Source: Eubacterium sp.
GTDB lineage: Bacteria; Bacillota; Clostridia; Lachnospirales; Lachnospiraceae
DNA length: 32,187 nt
Assembly (NCBI GenBank): GCA_022776205.1
Contig: JALFIK010000114.1
Location: forward strand, 1 to 32,187
Direction of reading: 5' to 3'
Shown: positions 1 through 8,698 of the stretch, in pieces
Numbering within the stretch: the stretch's first letter is position 1
How the letters are laid out: each line of letters begins with the position of its first letter
Program-made: the position numbers and the translations under genes
The notes under the pieces: generated by a model
What the model was told of the DNA's origin: nothing
Seen by the model: the letters and a program-made list of their open reading frames with translations, nothing else
Database searches by the model: none

Positions 1-363
1 GATGAGATTAATATTTTGCAGGCAACTTATGAAGCAATGCGAAGGGCAATCGATTCCCTTGGAATGAAGCCGGATCTTTTATTAAATGATGCGGTGAGGA
101 TTCCGGAGGTGGATATTCCTCAGGTTCCCATCATTAAAGGGGACGCAAAAAGTATTTCAATCGGTGCGGCAAGTATTGTGGCAAAAGTATACCGGGATCA
201 GATGATGACAGAGTATGATGCCATATTCCCCGGGTATGATTTTGCCTCGAATAAGGGCTATGGGTCTAAAGAGCACATTGAGGCAATCAAAAGAATCGGT
301 CCCTGCCCGATTCACAGGAGAAGTTTTATTAAAAATATTTACGGGCAGCAGGACCCGGATTAA
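1..363 (+). CDS. rnhB: Ribonuclease HII, C-terminal part (5' end outside window)
   Basis: The reading frame is open from base 1, so the gene starts upstream of the window; 120 codons remain. RNase HII cleaves RNA in RNA-DNA hybrids and removes single ribonucleotides left in DNA. The visible part has the family's late motifs: the segment GDAKSISIGAASIVAKVYRD, then a Y-x-F-x-x-N-K-G-Y-G segment and the H-x-x-x-I-x-x-x-G-x-C-P-x-H-R-R-S-F ending. The N-terminal catalytic acidic residues are not in view. It begins a tight forward operon; yraN starts 11 bases after its stop, and rnhB-yraN adjacency is common in Firmicutes. Confidence 0.95.
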   Translation, partial: DEINILQATYEAMRRAIDSLGMKPDLLLNDAVRIPEVDIPQVPIIKGDAKSISIGAASIVAKVYRDQMMTEYDAIFPGYDFASNKGYGSKEHIEAIKRIGPCPIHRRSFIKNIYGQQDPD

Positions 364-374
364 GAGGCAGGAAA

Positions 375-743
375 ATGGATCAGAGGAAAGAACGTGGCCG
401 GCTTGGAGAGCAGGAGGCTGCCTCTTTTCTTTTACAAAGAGGAGTTCTTATCAGAGAAAGGAATTTTCGCTGCCGTTTCGGAGAAATCGATCTGATCGGT
501 GAGGGAGAAGGGTACCTTCTTGTCATCGAAGTGAAGACGCGAAGAAAGCAGTGTGCAGGCTATGGTGCGGAGGCAGTTGATCTTAAAAAACAAAAGAAAA
601 TCTGTCTCACACTGCGTTATTATTTGGCAAAAGAAAAATTGAGCGATCATGTTCCCGTCCGGTTCGATGTGATTGTGGTAGACCGGGCAGGGCATTGCCG
701 CTGGATAAAAAATGCATTTGGTTTTCAGGAGGGATGGACATAA
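375..743 (+). CDS. yraN: YraN/UPF0102 family endonuclease-like protein
   Basis: A 122-residue protein of the YraN (UPF0102) family, which has a restriction-endonuclease-like fold but no settled function. The core motif G-E-I-D-L-I-G followed by V-I-E-V-K-T-R (about residues 35-55) matches the D...E-x-K metal-binding pattern of that fold. An N-terminal helix (GRLGEQEAASFLLQRG) is typical. The start is preceded by GAGGCAGGAAA. The stop codon TAA (741-743) shares its last base with the ATG of pgeF, so the two are probably translationally coupled. A role in DNA processing is inferred from the fold and from the rnhB neighbour. Confidence 0.9.
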   Translation: MDQRKERGRLGEQEAASFLLQRGVLIRERNFRCRFGEIDLIGEGEGYLLVIEVKTRRKQCAGYGAEAVDLKKQKKICLTLRYYLAKEKLSDHVPVRFDVIVVDRAGHCRWIKNAFGFQEGWT

Positions 744-1585
744 TGGATTTAAAATATGCAAATGAGAACCATTCAACGATAATAAATCAAAAAGACGGAG
801 TCGTCTTTCTTACATTTCCCAAACTTGTGGAGGCGGGAGTGATCCACGGGTTTTCCACGAGAATCGGAGGGGTGAGTGAAGGATGTTTTTCCTCTATGAA
901 CCTTTCTTTTACCCGGGGAGATGATCCAAAGAAAGTGGCACAGAATTTCCGGAGAATTGGGGATGCCATCGGTTTTGATGCAAAAGATCTGGTGTTATCG
1001 TCCCAGGTTCATGAAACGAAAATCCGTCCGGTCACAAAAAAAGACCGGGGAGACGGAATCATCCGGGAGACCGTTCCGGGAATCGATGCCCTTGTGACAG
1101 ATGAGCCGGGGGTCCCTCTGTATACGTCCTACGCAGATTGTGTTCCGTTACTGTTCTTTGATCCGGAGCACCGGGTGATCGGGATGGCCCACTCCGGCTG
1201 GCGGGGAACGGTGGCGAAGATCGGCGCTAAATTTGTCCGTTACCTGGAAGAACATTATGGTACAAAACCGGAGAACATTGTGGCGGCCATCGGCCCGTCC
1301 ATCTGCCGGGACTGCTATGAAGTGGGAGAGGAAGTGGCAGAGGAATTTTGCCGGGTGTTTGATAAAGAGGAAATTCCTCTTCTTATGGATAAAAAAGAAA
1401 ATGGAAAATACCAGCTGGATTTGTGGAAGGCGAATGAACTGATTTTAACCGGGGCAGGAATACGGAAAGAAAATCTGGATATTACTGATATCTGTACCTG
1501 CTGTAACAGTGATGTGCTTTTTTCCCACAGGGCAAGTAACGGGCACCGGGGAAATCTGGGCTGTTTTATGTATCTTGATAAATGA
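743..1585 (+). CDS. pgeF: YfiH/PgeF laccase-domain protein (purine nucleoside phosphorylase or peptidoglycan editing factor)
   Basis: A 280-residue protein of the multicopper-polyphenol-oxidase-domain (YfiH/PgeF) family. Members have been reported to act on purine nucleosides and, in E. coli, to influence peptidoglycan fidelity. Visible motifs are HGFSTRIGGVS near the N-terminus, the S-S-Q-V-H segment, A-D-C-V-P-L-L, the metal-ligand region A-H-S-G-W-R-G-T, G-P-S-I-C and a C-terminal D-x-C-T-C-C. The ATG at 743 is chosen because AGGAGG (728-733) lies about 9 bases upstream; an in-frame ATG at 734 is too close to that site. It overlaps the yraN stop by one base (TAATG). The next gene begins 9 bases after its stop. 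Confidence 0.9.
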   Translation: MDLKYANENHSTIINQKDGVVFLTFPKLVEAGVIHGFSTRIGGVSEGCFSSMNLSFTRGDDPKKVAQNFRRIGDAIGFDAKDLVLSSQVHETKIRPVTKKDRGDGIIRETVPGIDALVTDEPGVPLYTSYADCVPLLFFDPEHRVIGMAHSGWRGTVAKIGAKFVRYLEEHYGTKPENIVAAIGPSICRDCYEVGEEVAEEFCRVFDKEEIPLLMDKKENGKYQLDLWKANELILTGAGIRKENLDITDICTCCNSDVLFSHRASNGHRGNLGCFMYLDK

Positions 1586-1594
1586 GGAAAAGAA

Positions 1595-2944
1595 ATGAGC
1601 AGACATATACACAAAATTGTATCTGTAGAAGAAGGAAGCATTGCCTGGGAACTGGGACTCGAGCCGGGTGACGGGATTGTCTCGATCAACGGGCAGGAGA
1701 TCCTTGATATTTTTGATTACCAGTATTATGTGGAAGAGGAGTATTTAAATGTCCTCGTTCTCACAAAGGATGGAGAGGAATGTACCCTTGAGATCGAAAA
1801 AGAGGAAGATGAGGATCTGGGAATCACCTTTGATTCCTCTCTTATGGATGAGTACCATTCCTGCTGTAATAAATGTGTCTTCTGTTTTATTGACCAGATG
1901 CCTCCGGGAATGAGAAAGACCCTTTATTTCAAGGATGATGATTCCCGGCTGTCTTTTTTACAGGGAAATTATATTACATTAACTAATATGAAAGAAAAGG
2001 ATATAGACCGGATCATCCGTTATCACCTTTCTCCCATTAATATATCCGTTCATACAACCAACCCGGAACTTCGCTGTAAGATGCTCAATAACCGGTTTGC
2101 GGGAGATGTGCTGGAAAAAATCCGCCGTTTTGCCCAGGCGGGAATTCGCATGAACAGTCAGGTCGTCTTATGTAAGGGATTAAATGACGGGGAAGAGCTG
2201 GATCGTACCATAAGGGAACTGGGGCAGTTTATTCCGGCGATGGAGAGTCTGTCCGTCGTTCCGGTCGGCCTTACAAAATATCGGGAGAATCTTCCCAAAC
2301 TCTCTCTTTTTGGAAGAGAAGATGCTCGGAAAGTTCTTGCCCGGATTCAGTCCTGGCAGGAATATTTCCGGAAAAACTATCATACATCTTTCGTACATGC
2401 CAGTGATGAGTGGTTTATTCTTGCAGGGGAAGAATTTCCACCGGAAAGTTATTATGAGGGATACGGGCAACTTGAAAATGGTGTGGGCATGATGCGTCTT
2501 CTGCTTGAAGAGGTAAAAGAACGCTTAGAAGAACTGGAGGGAGACGGACGCAAAAGAGAGGTTTCCGTTGCCACGGCCCGACTTGCCTTTCCGACCATCC
2601 GGAAACTTGCCCGGGATGTGGAGGAGAAGTTTCCGGGAATACGGGTCCATGTATACTGCATCACCAATGAATTTTTTGGGGAACAGATTACCGTTTCCGG
2701 TCTCCTTACCGGGCAGGATATCATAGGACAGCTGAAAGGAAAGGAACTGGGAGAAGTTCTTTTTCTTCCCGAAAATGTATTAAAGGCGGACGAAGATATT
2801 TTTCTTGACGATATTTCCTTAAAGGAAATGTCCGATTCTTTACAAGTTCCTGTAAATGTTATACAATCAGAAGGAAGAGATTTTGTAGATAAAATTGCCG
2901 GTATAAAAGGCGAAGAGATAGAAGATGGAGGACAATATGAGTAA
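1595..2944 (+). CDS. DUF512 family protein: PDZ domain plus Cys-rich radical-SAM-like domain
   Basis: A 449-residue protein of the DUF512 family, widespread in Clostridia and cyanobacteria and biochemically uncharacterised. Residues 1-65 look like a PDZ-type domain (V-E-E-G-S-I-A-W-E-L-G-L-E-P-G-D). A Cys cluster follows at residues 90, 91, 94 and 97 (C-x-x-C-x-x-C, then F-I-D-Q-M-P-P-G-M-R). It resembles a radical-SAM Fe-S loop, although the usual CxxxCxxC spacing is altered. The C-terminal third is the DUF512 domain proper. The end overlaps der by 8 bases. Its constant position next to der suggests, without proof, a link to ribosome assembly or the cell envelope. Confidence 0.85.
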   Translation: MSRHIHKIVSVEEGSIAWELGLEPGDGIVSINGQEILDIFDYQYYVEEEYLNVLVLTKDGEECTLEIEKEEDEDLGITFDSSLMDEYHSCCNKCVFCFIDQMPPGMRKTLYFKDDDSRLSFLQGNYITLTNMKEKDIDRIIRYHLSPINISVHTTNPELRCKMLNNRFAGDVLEKIRRFAQAGIRMNSQVVLCKGLNDGEELDRTIRELGQFIPAMESLSVVPVGLTKYRENLPKLSLFGREDARKVLARIQSWQEYFRKNYHTSFVHASDEWFILAGEEFPPESYYEGYGQLENGVGMMRLLLEEVKERLEELEGDGRKREVSVATARLAFPTIRKLARDVEEKFPGIRVHVYCITNEFFGEQITVSGLLTGQDIIGQLKGKELGEVLFLPENVLKADEDIFLDDISLKEMSDSLQVPVNVIQSEGRDFVDKIAGIKGEEIEDGGQYE

Positions 2945-4259
2945 ACCTGTTGTTGCGGTGGTAGGCCGCCCGAATGTGGGAAAATCCACACTGTTTAATG
3001 CCCTGGCAGGAAGCAGAATTTCGATTGTGGAAGATACCCCCGGAGTGACAAGAGACCGGATATACGCAGAGGTAAGCTGGCTGAATTACCAGTTTACACT
3101 GATTGATACCGGCGGAATTGAGCCGGAATCCGATGATATTATCCTTTCGAGGATGCGTGAGCAGGCAGAGACAGCCATTATGACGGCAGATGTCATTCTG
3201 TTTCTCACCGATGTGCGTCAGGGTGTGGTGGATGCGGATTTTAAAGTGGCAGATATGCTGCGCCGTTCCCATCGTCCGGTACTTCTTGTGGTAAATAAAG
3301 TGGATGACTTTAATAAATATATGCCGGATGTGTATGAATTTTATAATCTCGGCCTGGGAGATCCCATCCCGGTTTCCGCCCAGGGTAAGCTTGGAATCGG
3401 CGATATGCTTGATGAAGTGGTAAAACGATTTGACCCGGCGCAGATGGAGGAAGAAGAGGATGACCGCCCGAAGATTGCCGTGATCGGAAAGCCGAATGCG
3501 GGTAAATCCTCGATTATTAACCGTCTCCTGGGTGAGGAGAGAGTCATTGTTTCCCCGATTGCGGGAACGACCCGGGATGCCATTGACACCACGGTGAAGA
3601 GAAACGGCCGGGAATACGTATTTATCGATACGGCAGGTCTTCGCAGAAAGAGTAAGGTGAAGGAAGAACTGGAGCGGTACAGTATCATTCGTACTGTCAC
3701 TGCCGTGGAGCGCTGTGATGTGGCGGTTCTTGTGATTGATGCCACGGAAGGCATCACAGAGCAGGATGCAAAGATTGCGGGAATTGCCCATGAGAGGGGC
3801 AAGGGAATGATTATTGCCGTAAATAAATGGGATCTGGTGGAGAAGGATACTTCCACCATGAAGAAATTCAGCGAGAAGATCTGGCAGAAACTTTCCTCTA
3901 TGCCATATGCGGAACTGATCTTTTTATCCGCAAAAACAGGACAGAGACTGCCAAAGCTTTTTGATGTGATCGATGCAGTCATTGAAAACTGTGCCCTGCG
4001 TGTTCAGACCGGTGTGCTGAATGAAATCCTTACCGAGGCGATGGCGATGAAGCAGCCGCCGTCTGACAAGGGAAAACGCCTGAGGATTTATTATATTACC
4101 CAGGTTTCTGTCAAACCGCCGACCTTTGTCATGTTTATCAATGATAAGAAACTGACACATTTTTCTTATACACGTTATATTGAAAACCAGATTCGTACCA
4201 CCTTCGGTTTCCGGGGAACTCCGATTCATTTTATTTATCGGGAGAGGAAGGAGAAATAA
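2937..4259 (+). CDS. der: Ribosome biogenesis GTPase Der (EngA)
   Basis: Der is an essential GTPase with two tandem G domains that helps mature the 50S subunit. The protein is 440 residues, the usual length. G domain 1 has GRPNVGKS (residues 10-17), D-T-x-G-G and N-K-V-D; G domain 2 has GKPNAGKS (near residue 182), D-T-A-G-L-R-R-K-S-K-V and N-K-W-D. A KH-like C-terminal domain ends in G-T-P-I-H-F-I-Y-R. Start 2937 is chosen because GGAGG (2927-2931) precedes it by 5 bases; an in-frame ATG at 2925 would put that site inside the gene. It overlaps the DUF512 gene, and plsY follows with no gap. Confidence 0.97.
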   Translation: MSKPVVAVVGRPNVGKSTLFNALAGSRISIVEDTPGVTRDRIYAEVSWLNYQFTLIDTGGIEPESDDIILSRMREQAETAIMTADVILFLTDVRQGVVDADFKVADMLRRSHRPVLLVVNKVDDFNKYMPDVYEFYNLGLGDPIPVSAQGKLGIGDMLDEVVKRFDPAQMEEEEDDRPKIAVIGKPNAGKSSIINRLLGEERVIVSPIAGTTRDAIDTTVKRNGREYVFIDTAGLRRKSKVKEELERYSIIRTVTAVERCDVAVLVIDATEGITEQDAKIAGIAHERGKGMIIAVNKWDLVEKDTSTMKKFSEKIWQKLSSMPYAELIFLSAKTGQRLPKLFDVIDAVIENCALRVQTGVLNEILTEAMAMKQPPSDKGKRLRIYYITQVSVKPPTFVMFINDKKLTHFSYTRYIENQIRTTFGFRGTPIHFIYRERKEK

Positions 4260-4901
4260 ATGATTGGATATTATGTACTTGTGGTTGTAGTTGCCTATCT
4301 GTTTGGCTGTATTGAGAGCGGTTACCTTGTTGGCAAACTGTGTGGAATGGATATCAGAGAATATGGAAGCGGAAATGCAGGAACAACAAATGTTCTCCGG
4401 GTCCTCGGAAAAACCCGGGCACTTCTTACCTTCCTGGGGGATGCTTTAAAGAGTTTTATCCCGGTTATGTTTGTCAAATATGTACTCTGTCCGGCTGTGC
4501 CGGAATTAAATGCCGGACTGATTCAGCTTGTGACCGGATTTGCTGCAGTCATGGGGCATGATTATCCGGTATTTCTGAAATTTAAAGGGGGTAAGGGAAT
4601 TGCCACAACAGCCGCAGCAATTATGGCCTTTGACTGGAGAATGGGACTGATCAGTTTTATCATATTTGTGACGATCACCGCCTGTACCCGTTATGTCTCT
4701 CTGGCATCTATTACGTTGTCGGCTGCCCTTGTCATTGAAATTTTAATTTTCCATCCTGGAAGATGGGATTTATTTGTTATGTGCGTTCTTTTTGCCTTTT
4801 TTGCAATCTATCGTCACAGAGCAAATATTAAACGTCTTTTATCGGGAACGGAAAGCAAGATCGGGCAGAAAGTTAATGTAAATGATAAGAAGAATCAATA
4901 A
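4260..4901 (+). CDS. plsY: Glycerol-3-phosphate acyltransferase PlsY
   Basis: PlsY is a membrane enzyme that transfers the acyl group of acyl-phosphate to glycerol-3-phosphate, the first step of phospholipid synthesis in Firmicutes. The 213-residue protein has several hydrophobic segments and the three conserved loops: G-S-G-N-A-G-T-T-N near residue 38, K-G-G-K-G-I-A-T-T near residue 109, and a late R-H-R-A-N-I-x-R-L-L-x-G-x-E. The start codon directly abuts the der stop (TAA ATG), and the ribosome site GAGAGGAAGGAG is inside the end of der. gpsA, which often follows in related genomes, is absent. A strong terminator lies 30 bases after the stop. Confidence 0.96.
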   Translation: MIGYYVLVVVVAYLFGCIESGYLVGKLCGMDIREYGSGNAGTTNVLRVLGKTRALLTFLGDALKSFIPVMFVKYVLCPAVPELNAGLIQLVTGFAAVMGHDYPVFLKFKGGKGIATTAAAIMAFDWRMGLISFIIFVTITACTRYVSLASITLSAALVIEILIFHPGRWDLFVMCVLFAFFAIYRHRANIKRLLSGTESKIGQKVNVNDKKNQ

Positions 4902-4930
4902 TCAGACGAAAGTGAATTAATGAAAAAGCA

Positions 4931-4976
4931 AAGCGGAAAACGCATTATCTTTTCTAATGCGGCTTCCGCTTTTTTA
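4931..4976 (+). terminator. Intrinsic terminator of the rnhB-plsY operon
   Basis: AAGCGGAA (4931-4938) pairs with TTCCGCTT (4964-4971) and CGCATTA (4941-4947) pairs with TAATGCG (4955-4961). A small internal loop separates the two stems, and a run of T follows from 4970. This is a classic rho-independent terminator. Confidence 0.93.
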
Positions 4977-5033
4977 TTTGATGGGAAATTATTCCATTTC
5001 CTATTTACAAAAACAAAAATATTTGAAGGAATA

Positions 5034-5055
5034 CACAAACAATAATTCGTTTGTG
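5034..5055. repeat. Perfect inverted repeat upstream of the LeuA-family promoter
   Basis: CACAAAC (5034-5040) and GTTTGTG (5049-5055) form a perfect 7-bp inverted repeat with an 8-base spacer, ending 21 bases before the -35 box at 5077. It could be an operator or a minor hairpin. The rest of 4977-5076 is AT-rich and shows no gene. Confidence 0.5.
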
Positions 5056-5076
5056 CAGGGAAAACCACCGAATATC

Positions 5077-5104
5077 TTGACAAATATAAGATTAATGATA
5101 GAAT
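5077..5104 (+). promoter_or_regulatory. Promoter of the LeuA-family gene
   Basis: The -35 box TTGACA (5077-5082) is perfect. With a 16-base spacer it is followed by TAGAAT (5099-5104), five of six matches to the -10 consensus. The leader of about 65 bases before the start at 5178 is very AT-rich. It shows no T-box or other recognisable attenuator. Confidence 0.8.
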
Positions 5105-5177
5105 AAATATAAATAAAATGAAATTTTATAATAAAAATTATGCATTTATTGGATTTCAATAGAATGGAGAGATGACA

Positions 5178-6590
5178 ATGGAGATGGATAACCGTTCCGT
5201 CCGGCTGAATGAAAAATCAAATTTACTGAAACTGGAAGAATATATGTATCCTCTGGTGGATACGGATAAACCGAATGTATTCCGCAATCTTTTCCCGTAT
5301 GATGAGGTGCCCAAGATTGCGTTTAATGACCGGATCGTTCCCCATGAGATGCCGGAAAATATATGGATCACCGATACGACTTTCCGTGACGGACAGCAGT
5401 CACGGACTCCTTATTCCACGGAGCAGATCGTACATATTTATGATGCTTTTCATCGTTTAGGCGGCCCGAAGGGAATCATTCGTCAGTGTGAATTTTTCCT
5501 TTACAGTAAAAAAGACCGGGATGCTGTTTATAAATGTCTTGAGAGGGGATATGAGTTTCCTGAGGTTACGAGCTGGATTCGTGCGAGCAAGAAGGATTTT
5601 GAGCTGGTAAAAGAAATTGGACTGAAAGAAACGGGTATCCTGGTAAGCTGTTCGGATTATCATATTTTTTATAAAATGAAGATGACAAGAAAACAGGCGA
5701 TGGAACACTATTTAAGTGTGGTAAGAGAGTGTCTGGAAACAGGAATTAGTCCGAGATGTCATTTAGAGGACATTACAAGATCGGATATTTATGGTTTTGT
5801 GATTCCGTTTTGTCTTGAGCTTATGAAGCTAAAAGATGAGTACGGGATTCCGGTAAAAATTCGTGCCTGTGATACGATGGGCTACGGAGTCAATTTCTCC
5901 GGTGCCGTAATCCCCCGTTCCGTGCCGGGAATTATTTACGGATTAAGACAGCATGCCGGTGTTCCTTCCGAACTGCTTGAATGGCACGGACATAACGATT
6001 TTTATAAGGCAGTGAATAACTCAACGACCGCATGGCTTTACGGTGCTTCCGCCGTAAACAGCTCTCTTTTTGGTATTGGGGAACGTACCGGAAATACTCC
6101 CCTTGAGGCAATGGTTTTTGAAGATGCCCAGCTGCGCGGTACTTTAGACGGGATGGACCCGACGGTGATTACAGAGCTGGCAGAATATTATGAAAAGGAG
6201 ATCGGATACCATATTCCGGAAAGGACACCGTTTGTCGGAAAGAACTTTAATGTGACAAGAGCGGGCATTCATGCGGACGGCCTGTTAAAGAATGAGGAGA
6301 TTTATAATATCTTTGACACGGACAAAATTCTGAATCGTCCCGTACTTGTTGCTGTTTCGAATACAAGCGGTCTTGCGGGGATTGCCCACTGGATGAACAC
6401 TTATTATCAGTTAAAAGGAGAACAGGCAGTGGATAAGAAAAGTCCTCTGGTTGCTGAAGTGAAGAAGTGGGTTGACAAGGAATACGAGACAGGCAGGGTG
6501 ACGGCGATTACCGATGATGAGCTTGTGAAAGTCATTAATGAAAATTGTGATAAGCTCGGACTTGCACATTATGTGAAAAAAGGGCTATAA
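5178..6590 (+). CDS. Isopropylmalate/homocitrate-synthase family enzyme without LeuA regulatory domain; possible Re-citrate synthase
   Basis: A 470-residue HMGL-like (DRE-TIM) enzyme that should condense an acyl-CoA with a 2-oxoacid. The first signature is D-T-T-F-R-D-G-Q-Q near residue 66. The second runs H-G-H-N-D-F...N-N-S...G-A-S-A-V-N-S-S-L-F-G-I-G-E-R-T-G-N. The subdomain motif R-A-G-I-H-A-D-G follows. The C-terminal allosteric leucine-binding domain of true LeuA is absent, and an N-terminal extension of about 60 residues precedes the barrel. Anaerobic Firmicutes lacking ordinary citrate synthase can use relatives of this family as Re-citrate synthase, so that role, homocitrate synthase or isopropylmalate synthase are all possible. 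Start 5178 is chosen because GGAG (5166-5169) lies 8 bases upstream; ATGs at 5172 and 5184 fit less well. It is monocistronic. Confidence 0.82.
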   Translation: MEMDNRSVRLNEKSNLLKLEEYMYPLVDTDKPNVFRNLFPYDEVPKIAFNDRIVPHEMPENIWITDTTFRDGQQSRTPYSTEQIVHIYDAFHRLGGPKGIIRQCEFFLYSKKDRDAVYKCLERGYEFPEVTSWIRASKKDFELVKEIGLKETGILVSCSDYHIFYKMKMTRKQAMEHYLSVVRECLETGISPRCHLEDITRSDIYGFVIPFCLELMKLKDEYGIPVKIRACDTMGYGVNFSGAVIPRSVPGIIYGLRQHAGVPSELLEWHGHNDFYKAVNNSTTAWLYGASAVNSSLFGIGERTGNTPLEAMVFEDAQLRGTLDGMDPTVITELAEYYEKEIGYHIPERTPFVGKNFNVTRAGIHADGLLKNEEIYNIFDTDKILNRPVLVAVSNTSGLAGIAHWMNTYYQLKGEQAVDKKSPLVAEVKKWVDKEYETGRVTAITDDELVKVINENCDKLGLAHYVKKGL

Positions 6591-6613
6591 AAACTGCCGG
6601 CTGAGCAGTAAAT

Positions 6614-6667
6614 AGTCTTCCGGAGACGGTATACAATCATGTGTTCCGCCATCCGGAAGACTTTTTT
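6614..6667 (+). terminator. Intrinsic terminator after the LeuA-family gene
   Basis: AGTCTTCCGGA (6614-6624) pairs perfectly with TCCGGAAGACT (6652-6662), with further inner pairing, and six T follow (6662-6667). The T run overlaps the stop codon of the convergent ABC-F gene (6666-6668). On the reverse strand the stem is followed only by ATTTA, so termination there is probably weaker. Confidence 0.9.
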
Positions 6668-8588
6668 ATTCAGATAACAGTTCCCACTGTTCATAAAGTT
6701 CTTCTAATTTTTCCTCATTTTTTTCCAGGGTCTCGTTGAGTTCCATAAGCTTTGAGACGTTTGTGGCATTTTCCGGAAGTGCCATCTCTTCCTTTAGTTG
6801 TTCATTTTCCTCTTCAAGACGACTGATCTCATTTTCACATTTTTTAAGATCGTTGGCACGCTTGCGCTGTCTGGCAGCTTCCTCCCGGGAACGCTTCCAG
6901 TCTTCCCTGGCATTTTCCGGGGATGTTCTTTTTTCATCTTTCTCCGGGGCAGTGACATTATCACTGTCGGCAGAAATATTTCCGGCTTCTTTTTGTGCCA
7001 GATAATAATTATAATTTCCTTTGTAATTTACGATTCCTTCCGAAGACAGGTCAAGAATTCTCGTGGCGGTCTGATTGATAAAATAACGGTCATGGGATAC
7101 ATAGAAAACCGTTCCCTCATAATTGTTGATCGCTTCTTCAAGAATTTCCCGGGACTGAATATCCAGATGGTTTGTCGGCTCATCAAGGATGATAAAGTTT
7201 GCATTGGAAAGCATGAGTTTTGCAAGGGAAACCCTGCCCTTTTCTCCGCCACTTAAAGTTCCGATCACCTGAAAGACGTCCTCTCCGGTAAAAAGGAAGG
7301 CGGCAAGGACATTCCGAATGCGGGTGTTCGTAAGCTTTGGGTAGGCATCGGAAATTTCATCAAAGATTGTCTTGGAATCATCAAGCACATGCTGTTCCTG
7401 ATCATAATATCCGATGGAAACCTTGGAACCGTAACGGATTTTTCCGGAATCAGCGCGAAGCTGACGGTTGATGATCTTAAGAAGAGTAGTCTTTCCCGTA
7501 CCGTTTGCCCCTAAAAGAGCGACAACTTCTCCCCTCCGGATGTCAAGATTTAAATTTCGGAATAATGTCTTTTCTCCAAAAGATTTGGAGAGCCCCTCAA
7601 TGGAAAGTACATCATTTCCGCTGATCACTTCCGGTTCCAGGGTGATACGCATTTTTGAATTAAGTACGACAGGTTTTTCCACCCGTTCTATCTTACTGAG
7701 CACTTTTTCCCGGCTCTCCGCCCGCTTAATGGATTTCTCCCGGTTAAAAGAGCGCAGTTTCGTGATCACTTCCTCCTGGTGATGGATTTCTGCCTGCTGG
7801 TTCATATAAAGTTTCATCTGGGCATCCCGCTGTTTTTTCTTTTTTTCGGCATAGGCACTGTAATTTCCCTGGAAAACCTGCCCTTGTCCATTCTCAATTT
7901 CAATGACCTTGCTCACGACTTTATCAAGAAAATACCGGTCATGGGAGACAATCAGAACCGCACCCCGGTAGTTGGAAAGAAAGGTTTCGAGCCAGCGGAT
8001 GGATTCCATGTCCAGGTGGTTCGTTGGCTCATCAAGAAGGATGAGATCCGGATGCATAAGGAGAATCCGGCTTAAGGCAACCCGGGTCTTTTGTCCGCCG
8101 GAAAGAGTGTGGATTGGCGTGTCGAATTCCTCCGGAGAAAATCCAAGTCCCTTTAAAACACCGGTAATCTCACTTCTCCAGGCATATCCGTTCGCCTTTT
8201 CAAACCAGTCGGTAAGACGGGCATAGGATTCCATTGCCTGTTCTAGCTGTTCACCGGACAGTTGACTGATTTCTTTTTCAAGGGCACGAATCTTTTTTTC
8301 CGTTTCAATGATCTCTTTTTTTGCGTCGAGCATCTCTTCATAAATCGTGCGGTGGGAGCTTACATCGATGACCTGGGAAAGATACCCCCAGGAGGCCCCT
8401 TTCTGGAAAAAAACCTCTCCTTCATCGGCTTCATACTCTCCGGTAATGATTTTAAAAAGGGTTGTTTTTCCGGCACCGTTGATTCCGATGACCGCAGCCT
8501 TCTCCCCTTCGTTAATTATAAAATTAACATTATTTAATACGGATTTCCCGCCAAATGCCTTTGTGATTTTCTGACAGGCTAAAATCAT
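6666..8588 (-). CDS. ABC-F family ribosome-associated ATPase
   Basis: A 640-residue soluble protein with two ABC ATPase domains and no membrane segments. Domain 1 has GINGAGKTT, L-S-G-G-Q-K-T-R and L-L-D-E-P-T-N-H-L-D. Domain 2 has GANGTGKTT, L-S-G-G-E-K-G-R and I-L-D-E-P-T-N-H-L-D. A charged linker separates them, and the C-terminus is a long Lys/Glu-rich coiled coil. ABC-F proteins act on translating ribosomes, in stall rescue or antibiotic protection; the substrate cannot be read from sequence. The start at 8588 has GGAGG 5 bases upstream on the reverse strand. It is divergent from rex; B. subtilis ydiF (also ABC-F) lies near rex too, so the neighbourhood looks old rather than acquired. 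Confidence 0.93.
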   Translation of the reverse strand: MILACQKITKAFGGKSVLNNVNFIINEGEKAAVIGINGAGKTTLFKIITGEYEADEGEVFFQKGASWGYLSQVIDVSSHRTIYEEMLDAKKEIIETEKKIRALEKEISQLSGEQLEQAMESYARLTDWFEKANGYAWRSEITGVLKGLGFSPEEFDTPIHTLSGGQKTRVALSRILLMHPDLILLDEPTNHLDMESIRWLETFLSNYRGAVLIVSHDRYFLDKVVSKVIEIENGQGQVFQGNYSAYAEKKKKQRDAQMKLYMNQQAEIHHQEEVITKLRSFNREKSIKRAESREKVLSKIERVEKPVVLNSKMRITLEPEVISGNDVLSIEGLSKSFGEKTLFRNLNLDIRRGEVVALLGANGTGKTTLLKIINRQLRADSGKIRYGSKVSIGYYDQEQHVLDDSKTIFDEISDAYPKLTNTRIRNVLAAFLFTGEDVFQVIGTLSGGEKGRVSLAKLMLSNANFIILDEPTNHLDIQSREILEEAINNYEGTVFYVSHDRYFINQTATRILDLSSEGIVNYKGNYNYYLAQKEAGNISADSDNVTAPEKDEKRTSPENAREDWKRSREEAARQRKRANDLKKCENEISRLEEENEQLKEEMALPENATNVSKLMELNETLEKNEEKLEELYEQWELLSE

Positions 8589-8698
8589 GATAACCTCCAA
8601 AGTATATATATATAGTAAGAACTGTTGACGATTTCTGAAGTATTTTATCACGAAAAAAAAGAGAAGTAAATATCAGTTAGATTTTGTGACAATCTTAT

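Noticed and set aside
2859..3791. Reverse reading frames of 200-310 codons opposite der
   Set aside because: They lie antisense to a strongly conserved GTPase, lack ribosome sites and have low-complexity translations.
5105..5177. T-box or leucine attenuator ahead of the LeuA-family gene
   Set aside because: The leader is only about 65 bases, AT-rich, with no terminator hairpin, specifier loop or Leu-codon run.
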